Shown: positions 58,471-64,000 of the stretch, in pieces
Layout: each line of letters opens with the position of its first letter
Position numbering within the stretch: position 1 is the first letter of the stretch
Assembly (NCBI GenBank): GCA_035772405.1
Contig: JAYKKM010000351.1
Coordinates: 2,083,501 to 2,147,500, forward strand
DNA from: Chrysogorgia sp. JL179-B06
Taxonomy: Eukaryota; Cnidaria; Anthozoa; Scleralcyonacea; Chrysogorgiidae
Direction of reading: 5' to 3'
DNA: 64,000 nucleotides
Translations under genes and position numbers: made by a program
Notes under the pieces: model-generated
The model's input: only the letters and a program-made list of their open reading frames with translations
The model's database searches: none
Told to the model about the DNA's origin: nothing

Positions 58471-58884
58471 ACTTGTGGAAAACAAATCCGCAATACTTCA
58501 TGTTCAATGTTTATATAATGCAATGTAAACAAATAATAATTATAATAATAAATTATTTTTATAATTATAATAATTATAATAATTAAATTATTTTATAGAT
58601 TAATAATTTTACATTTATATTGTGCATGTTCCATAGGAAGATGCTCACATGCACATTACAATTGTTATACTGTAGTACTAATTAAAATAATAAAAATGTT
58701 ACAACATGTAGTATAATGGACTAATTATGACTATATAGATATACTAAAATTGTATTGTTAAAAAGTACTAGGACTAAAATTATAACAAATTAACAATGTA
58801 AACGGAAACGTAACAATGTAAACAGAAACATGTAACAATGTAAACAGAAACATGGACATGCACAGAACGGACTGGACGGTACCT
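58471..58884. mobile_element. Degenerate copy of the TTAA MITE found in OARD1 intron 2
   Basis: GTGGAAAACAAATCCGCAAT, TTCATGTTCAATGTTTATAT and the right end CAGAACGGACTGGACGGTACCT before TTAA match 12810-12912. The left end is missing, and the interior is expanded with AATTATAATAATT-type repeats and GTAAACAGAAAC(A) units. Confidence 0.75.
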
Positions 58885-58914
58885 TTAATAATAATAATAA
58901 TAATAACACAGAAG

Positions 58915-59262
58915 ACCGGACATTGTTATAGGGAACAAGGAGAAGTATTATGAGCATACAATTATAGATGTGACAAACCCTGGTGATCATAATCTGATGC
59001 AGAAGAAATTTGAGAAATTAGACAAATACTCTGAACTATATGAGTAGCTAGAATGTGGAATAAAAATATGGTAGTGGTACCAATTATGATAGGTGCATTA
59101 GGTTCAGAACCAAAGGATGTACAGTCCTACATCAAACAACTAGATAGCACATATGATTTTAGCATCTTACACAACATAATTCAGTGCTACTTAACATAGC
59201 CAACATCCTCCAAAAGCTACTATCAATGAATTGAAGAAACTAAAGAAAGTCAGAAGTACCAA
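58915..59262 (+). pseudogene. Decayed LINE reverse-transcriptase C-terminal fragment
   Basis: In one frame HTIIDVTNPGDHNLMQKKFE then KLDKYSELYE and a stop; after a shift VVVPIMIGALGSEPKDVQSY. The phrase I-D-V-xx-P-G-D followed by V-P-x-x-x-G-A-L-G is the C-terminal signature of some non-LTR elements. Multiple breaks. Confidence 0.55.
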
Positions 59263-59834
59263 CTGGCTTAATTTTAATAAACCAGGTGACGTTTCATGTA
59301 AGTATCCCGAATTTAAAACATAGTCCTAACCAGAAACCTAACCTTAATCCTAACCCTAACCCTGAATCTAATACTGACACTCTTACTATATTGTTTTCTT
59401 TTAGAAATATATATACCGTAGCTGATTTTAATTTCAAATTTTACTACCGATAGTCTATGTGACGTCATTTTGGGATTTATATGAAACTTCACCCAATAAA
59501 CCTGACAACTACTAATCACCAGTATATAAATATTTACTATGAAACAAAAAACATCATAACAATAATAATAAAAGCATTTTAGAGCATATAAATATATACA
59601 ATAGACATACAATGCTCAATACAATACATTCTTAAAGTTACTTAAAGTAATATGTTACTTATAAAATTAATAATTTTTATTAGCTATAGCTGTCCCATCC
59701 CATAACACCAAAACCCATTTCCTAATATTAAAGGGACAATTTCTGTATTTCTAGACATGTGACAAGATTTACAATTCAATAATTCATCAACTAAGAATAC
59801 TATTTCTGTCTCACCGTTACTCATTAGTCATTAC

Positions 59835-59844
59835 CTGTAAGTTC
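59835..59844 (-). CDS. ILRUN: ILRUN exon 2, a 10-nt microexon
   Basis: The minus strand reads GAACTTACAG between acceptor TTTTTGTAG and donor GTAATG. Exon 1 ends with TG of a split codon (phase 2), and exon 3 starts in phase 0 with Ala-Ala-Val-Gly. Inserting these ten bases gives Trp-Asn-Leu-Gln, completing MTNWNLQAA exactly as in human ILRUN. Without it, exon 1 cannot join exon 3 in frame at its consensus donor. The alternative donor GTAAAC at 59915 keeps frame but would insert unconserved residues. Confidence 0.85.
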
Positions 59845-59960
59845 CTACAAAAATACAAAAGAAAATAAGGACAGATAAGTACAACGGATAAAAATTCAGC
59901 AAACACACACAAGTGTTTACCACAATGTCAATGCTATTTTTAAAGATTTGAATTTCATAC
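59845..59960 (-). other. ILRUN: ILRUN intron 1 (116 nt)
   Basis: Donor GTATGA after exon 1; acceptor tract TTTCTTTTGTATTTTTGTAG before the microexon. A normal short U2-type intron. Confidence 0.85.
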
Positions 59961-60115
59961 CAGTTCGTCATGTCGAGAAAGAAAGTACAACCGACGTGAT
60001 TGAGTTGAAAATCTAGGAGTCTCTGTAGTTCGTTTACAAGCACATCGCGATCCGTGGTACCTAAGTTGCTGAACTTTGACAAAAGATCTTGATCTAGTTC
60101 GGTGTCAACGTCCAT
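59961..60115 (-). CDS. ILRUN: ILRUN exon 1 (UBA-like domain)
   Basis: The ATG at 60115 opens MDVDTELDQDLLSKFSNLGT, then TDRDVLVNELQRLLDFQLNH and VGCTFFLDMTN. This aligns without gaps to the start of human ILRUN (MDVDLDPELMQKFSCLGTTD) and forms the UBA-like three-helix domain. It ends AACTG before donor GTATGA, phase 2. An upstream in-frame ATG exists, but the added residues are not conserved. The first 250 bp upstream (60116-60360) probably contain the promoter; no TATA box was identified. Confidence 0.95.
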
Positions 60116-60566
60116 AACGATAATTATTGAAATGCAAACAACACAACATTGTAACAATGACGTCATGCTAATACGGGAACGAACGATCGTGACTTCGACT
60201 AATATTCGGGAGTCATCGTCACTCTTCGTTTTTCGAAATTGCTTCAAATCGTTAATAGTATTCTGTGTATGTTTTATTGGCAAATCTTTTCTGTTGAGTT
60301 ATCATGGTAGAAGGGTAAATTTAATACAACGCCAATATGGGTACACCACACTATGAATGATTGGTCGCAATCGGATATTGTCGTGACTAGTCGATATTTA
60401 CGTGTTTTTCCTGTGTTCTCGATTTCCAGGAAATTTTCCAAAGTAAGAGCATAATTAACGATAAATTTACGCCTCGTTTTGATAATAGGAATTATTCACT
60501 ACGTAATTAACATTCTTTCCTTCGTCAATCGGCAGCATTGATTGCGTAAGAATGTTCTTTGGTCTG

Positions 60567-60800
60567 CAGTGGCGGATCCAGGGGGGGGGGGGGGGGGCTT
60601 TCTGAACTCGAGCATGTTCTTTACGCTCATTTCAGAACTTTATATTTTGCTCAAAAGTACCCTCGAAATGCAGAAAATGCTGTTTTAGAGACCCAAAATT
60701 CAAATATTTTCCCGGGACCATGCACCCCCAACCTGAAAATGTGTCGTCACTTAGAACTGAGCTTGGAACCCCCCTTTTCAAAATCCTGGATTCGTCACTG
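60567..60800. mobile_element. hAT-like MITE
   Basis: CAGTGGCGGATCCAGG at the left and CCTGGATTCGTCACTG at the right are imperfect inverted ends. The flanking octamers TTGGTCTG and CAGGTCTG agree at 6 of 8 positions. A run of about 17 G follows the left end. 234 bp, non-coding. Confidence 0.72.
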
Positions 60801-61560
60801 CAGGTCTGGTATCTCGCTTCCTGATTTGGACGTTTATATCCGTCTTTGTGATTCAGATTGGTTTATTTGTCAAAATGCCTTTTATTACTGGACCTACTGG
60901 TATTGATTGATGGCTAAATTTGTCACTGGAAAAGGCTCAATTAACAGATCTGATCTGCATCTTCTTTGTGTACCGGACACACGATGGACACAGATTATGT
61001 CATAGACACATCAAGGTTATTTTCTCAGTATTCAGAAGATTTACAAGAACCAAAACCCTAACCACAACTCAAACATTTTATAAAATGGGGGGGGGGGGCT
61101 GAGGCCCCCTAAAATCAGGACAAGCATTGCTAAATTTAATTATGTTTTTTTCCAATTGTATTAGTACGACTATAGAGTTCTTTATTTATTTTTTATTTAT
61201 ATCAATTTGGCAAAAATACAATAAATAAATAAATAAATAATGCCAGGAACCAACAACAGGGAAAAACCCCAATAACAGTGGCCCATTAGAAAAAGAAAAT
61301 TAAAAAATATATATATATATATATACAATAAAATAGTTAACAGCATTGAATAAGTTTGGCAGAGTTTAACAAAACACACTTCTGGCATTTTAATTGGACA
61401 CATTGTCGTCGATGTTATAAGTCAATCTTAGGCAGTCATTATAATACATACTGTAAATAATTTACGCTTAAATTGACATAGAGTTTCTGATAACCGAATG
61501 GATGATGGCAGTTCATTAATCCAAACACGAGCTGATCTTATAAAGTAACTCGTTTGGAAA
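60801..61560. other. No gene seen
   Basis: Contains a short poly-G (61087-61098), a (TAAA)n near 61220 and a (TA)n near 61310. No coding or element ends are certain. Confidence 0.45.
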
Positions 61561-61579
61561 GTCACCGTACGCGCGCACC

Positions 61580-61735
61580 ATGGGAGTCTCAAATAGCAAA
61601 CCTGAAGAGGAGTTAGATGTTCTTGTAGTGCGCAGTGGTCTATGGGATTTTAAGAAATCCTCCAATTTTAAGCATAGCATGCTAGAAGTCAACTTATACA
61701 AAAATAATGTCAATGTCCAAAAAATGGAAAAAAAA
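61580..61735 (+). CDS. Possible start of an unknown protein, fused in frame to a LINE tail
   Basis: A good start context (CGCACCATGG) opens MGVSNSKPEEELDVLVVRSG and LWDFKKSSNFK. The glycine after Met and the following Ser would allow N-myristoylation. The frame then runs into lysine-rich sequence and LINE-derived residues. It may be a first coding exon interrupted by the LINE, or chance. Confidence 0.22.
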
Positions 61736-62280
61736 ACAGAAAAAAAAAACAATGTCAACCTCGATCAATACTTTACACCTACTCGCTCTTCTCACAACAC
61801 TAGAACATTTGACTCTAATAATTATCATCCTCTGACCACCCACAAACAAAATAATTGTAGATATACTTTTTTTCCACGCACCATCAACCTGTGGAATAGC
61901 CCAACTAGTCTACTCAAGTGCTGCATTAGTATTAGTCAATTCAAACATAAACTAAAGTGTTACTACAAGGATAATCTCTCATCTTACCAGCCGCCATAGT
62001 CAAATGTTTTTAATTAGTTATTTACTTAGTGTTATTAGTCCAGTGTTTTAGTTCCTTTATTAATGTTTTTACTTGTAATCTAGTAAGTATTTTACTATTT
62101 CTTAACTTGTTTGGGGGAAAATGTCAATTGGGGCGAAAGCCCTGTTTTTCTCTCCCAGCCACCTGTCACTTTTATCTTTTTTTTTCTTCTTCTCGTTTCT
62201 TTGTTATTTATGTGTAATTTTAATTTTGTGGCGAATGCAATAAATGCAATAAATGCAATAAACACTAAATCCAAATATTC
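61736..62280 (+). mobile_element. LINE 3' fragment with (AATAAATGC)n tail
   Basis: LDQYFTPTRSSHNTRTFDSN, YTFFPRTINLWNSPTSLL and FKHKLKCYYKDNLSSYQPP are the RT C-terminal tail. A 3'UTR with CCAGCCACCTGTCACTTTTATC follows, then GCAATAAATGCAATAAATGC repeats at 62237-62262. Confidence 0.75.
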
Positions 62281-63385
62281 ATGCCAATAAGATATATAAC
62301 GGTAAGAGGTTTAATAGTTTCAGAAGGCGATCTTTATATATATGATAGAAGTATCATATGGTAGCTGGGACAACAAAAACTTCTTTGAACAGATTCTAAT
62401 TGTTTAATTAGTTGTACTGACTGTGGTGACCAGACTTGAGACGCAAGGGTGAAATGATTCCTTACTATTCCCTACTAATTACTAATTTCTTACTAATGTA
62501 CTTAGAAATACTTAGAAATACTCGGGACTTAGAAATACTAAATATTTCTAAAATGAGTAAAATCAACAACTATCTAACTAGCTTACTGATGTATCGATAC
62601 CACTAATTAAATAATCTACCAGAAACATTCAAAAATTAATATTTTGTCAAAAATAATTAAATTCATCAGCACAACACAAGAAACGCATCACAACTTCATA
62701 AATCCTATAAAAGAACAAATTATGCAAAACATACTCTTTCTAACGAAGGGGTTAATGTTTGGAACAAACTAGACTAAATTTATAAATATTAAATCCTATA
62801 ACATCTTCAAAATAATTAAAAAAAAAATTCTTATTAACTAAAGAAAACAAGTAAAATAATCGATGCCATGTCAAAGTCTTTTCTCTGTGACATGTGCACT
62901 GTAATTATGTATGTTGCAATTATTTTTTGATGATTGCAGTATATGGTTATATATGTACCTGTATTTATAATTGCATTGTGTTATTATATATGTATATCTA
63001 TACGGATATATATGTATACGATATATATGTTAAGTTTGTGTCGTAATGATAGTATGTATACGGCAAACATATATGCATGTGTGCCGCATGTATTTTTATG
63101 GTATATAATATAGGTAAGGTAAGGTAAAGACTTTATTTACAGGAGAGGGTAAACACTAAATAGCCAAGGCTAATAAACATGTGGCCCTCTATGAAGCTAA
63201 GAATTACAAATGAGCTAAATAGATGAAACTATATACATTACAATAGATAAGTATACATATAAAACTAAACTACTATAAATACGAATTCGCAATAATCCCC
63301 TCGCCCGTCTTCCAGAAAAACTGGTTCGTCGTACGTAGATACCCTTAGTAAACACGGTTTATGTACTTAGAAATTATTCGGCAAT
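62281..63385. other. AT-rich interval, no gene seen
   Basis: CTTAGAAATACT is tandemly repeated near 62500-62535, and TATATATGTATA-type sequence occurs near 62950-63060. The block at 63120-63230 (GGTAAGGTAA, ATGTGGCCCTCTATGAAGCTAA) resembles 42835-42890 and is probably a reversed LINE 3' end. Confidence 0.45.
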
Positions 63386-63886
63386 GGGCTATTCCATTTA
63401 ATATCCGTACCCCCCCCCTATCGAGGACCTTGGAATTCTTCAGGAGTAGGGTCATATTGAGCCCTTGGAATTCCTCAGGGGTGTGTATTTTCTAGCCTGG
63501 AATTCCTCAGGGTAGACGTTTTCTAGCCTGGAATTCCTCAGGGTAGACCTTTTCTAGCCCGGAATTCCTCAGGGTAGACATTTTCTAGCCTGGAATTCCT
63601 CAGGGTAGACCTTTTCTAGCCCGGAATTCCTCAGGGTAGACATTTTCTAGCCTGGAATTCTTCAGGGTAGGCATTTTCTAGTCAGGAATTCCTCAGGGTA
63701 GACATTTTCTAGCCTGGAATTCCTCAGGGGGAAGACATTTTCTAGCCAGGAATTCCTCAGGGTAGACATTTTTTAGCCAAGAATTCCTCAGGGGTAGACC
63801 TTTCAGAGCCCGGAATTCCTCAGGGGTCATGAATCTGAAACATGTGTCCTCGATAGGGGGGGTACGGTTATTAAATGGAATAGCCC
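63386..63886. mobile_element. Inverted-repeat element containing a 31-bp minisatellite
   Basis: GGGCTATTCCATTTAATATC with CCCCCCTATCGAGGAC at the left is mirrored by GTCCTCGATAGGGGGG...AAATGGAATAGCCC at the right, ends of about 42 bp. The interior is about a dozen units of GGAATTCCTCAGGGTAGACATTTTCTAGCC-like sequence (written here in two parts: GGAATTCCTCAGGGTAGACA and TTTTCTAGCC). Alternating CCT/CCC unit types suggest higher-order duplication. No open frame. Confidence 0.85.
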
Positions 63887-64000
63887 AATCAGCCAGCGCG
63901 GTCTAACCGCCTCGTCGTATATATTCTGCACGTTGTGGCGTCCGTGCCTCGTCCGGGCCAAATGATAAGGTCAGCGTTAAGATGATGAATTTTCAATGTA

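Larger units (their letters stand above)
55445..59834 (-). other. ILRUN: ILRUN intron 2
   Basis: A 4.4-kb intron between donor GTAATG (59829-59834) and acceptor AG (55445-55446). Contents listed separately are tRNA-like repeats, a LINE tail, a degenerate TTAA MITE and a decayed LINE fragment. The stretch 57260-58470 holds no gene I can support; it includes a GC-rich inverted GCCGGGGCAACTGCCCCGGC near 57611, probably a transposon end. Confidence 0.8.

Noticed and set aside
59831..60283. ILRUN start at the first ATG of the 150-codon frame
   Set aside because: The first 56 residues are not conserved; alignment to the family starts at the ATG at 60115.
63440..63830. CRISPR-like array
   Set aside because: Regular 31-bp units have no unique spacers, lie inside inverted-repeat ends, and the genome is eukaryotic.

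Overview
The window is nuclear DNA from an invertebrate animal. It is AT-rich, has GT-AG introns and a U12 minor-spliceosome snRNA, and is packed with short inverted-repeat transposons, non-LTR elements and Penelope-like elements. Gene content and repeat style suggest a cnidarian, probably an anthozoan, but this is inference. Most open frames are repeat-derived.

Two conserved protein genes can be assembled completely from splice sites. OARD1 (+ strand; exons 8431-8608, 11309-11367, 12984-13199) encodes a 150-residue macrodomain ADP-ribosyl hydrolase. ILRUN, formerly C6orf106 (- strand; exons 59961-60115, 59835-59844, 55297-55444, 50333-50530, 48508-48746), encodes a 249-residue UBA-like plus NBR1-like FW-domain protein and needs a 10-nt microexon. 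Every intron phase agrees in both genes. RNA genes are tRNA-Pro(AGG) at 15357-15428 and two full-length U12 snRNA genes in opposite orientation (1346-1495 minus, 37419-37568 plus). Each U12 gene lies in one arm of a roughly 0.95-kb inverted duplication. A second diverged inverted duplication (16451-16790 / 34561-34895) carries a possible first exon of a secreted protein.

Layout: 1-6.4 kb holds piggyBac-like MITEs, U12 copy 1, foldbacks and a minisatellite. 6.4-13.2 kb holds OARD1 with transposons in front of it and in its introns. 13.2-22.4 kb is mostly unique DNA with the tRNA, a few candidate exons and a 0.47-kb palindrome. 22.4-28.4 kb is a nested pair of non-LTR retrotransposons. 28.6-32.5 kb is a TA-microsatellite-bounded cluster: a hAT-like element, a tandem satellite in which each unit carries a hammerhead ribozyme, and two Penelope-like element fragments. 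32.6-41.4 kb holds Tigger/pogo-like and hAT-like elements and U12 copy 2. 41.4-48.4 kb holds hairpin and foldback repeats and a 1.4-kb A/C-rich tract. 48.5-60.1 kb is ILRUN, with SINE-like repeats, a giant foldback, LINE tails and a tandem array in its introns. 60.1-64 kb holds small transposons, a LINE tail and an inverted-repeat element filled with a minisatellite.

The most unusual system is at 29588-31604. About 234-bp monomers each carry a minimal type I hammerhead with a 4-bp stem III. They sit beside a Penelope-like element that has its own hammerhead in its tail and a GIY-YIG endonuclease. This matches an animal retrozyme array next to a relative of its probable mobilising element. OARD1 and ILRUN are both on human 6p21, so their proximity here may reflect old linkage.
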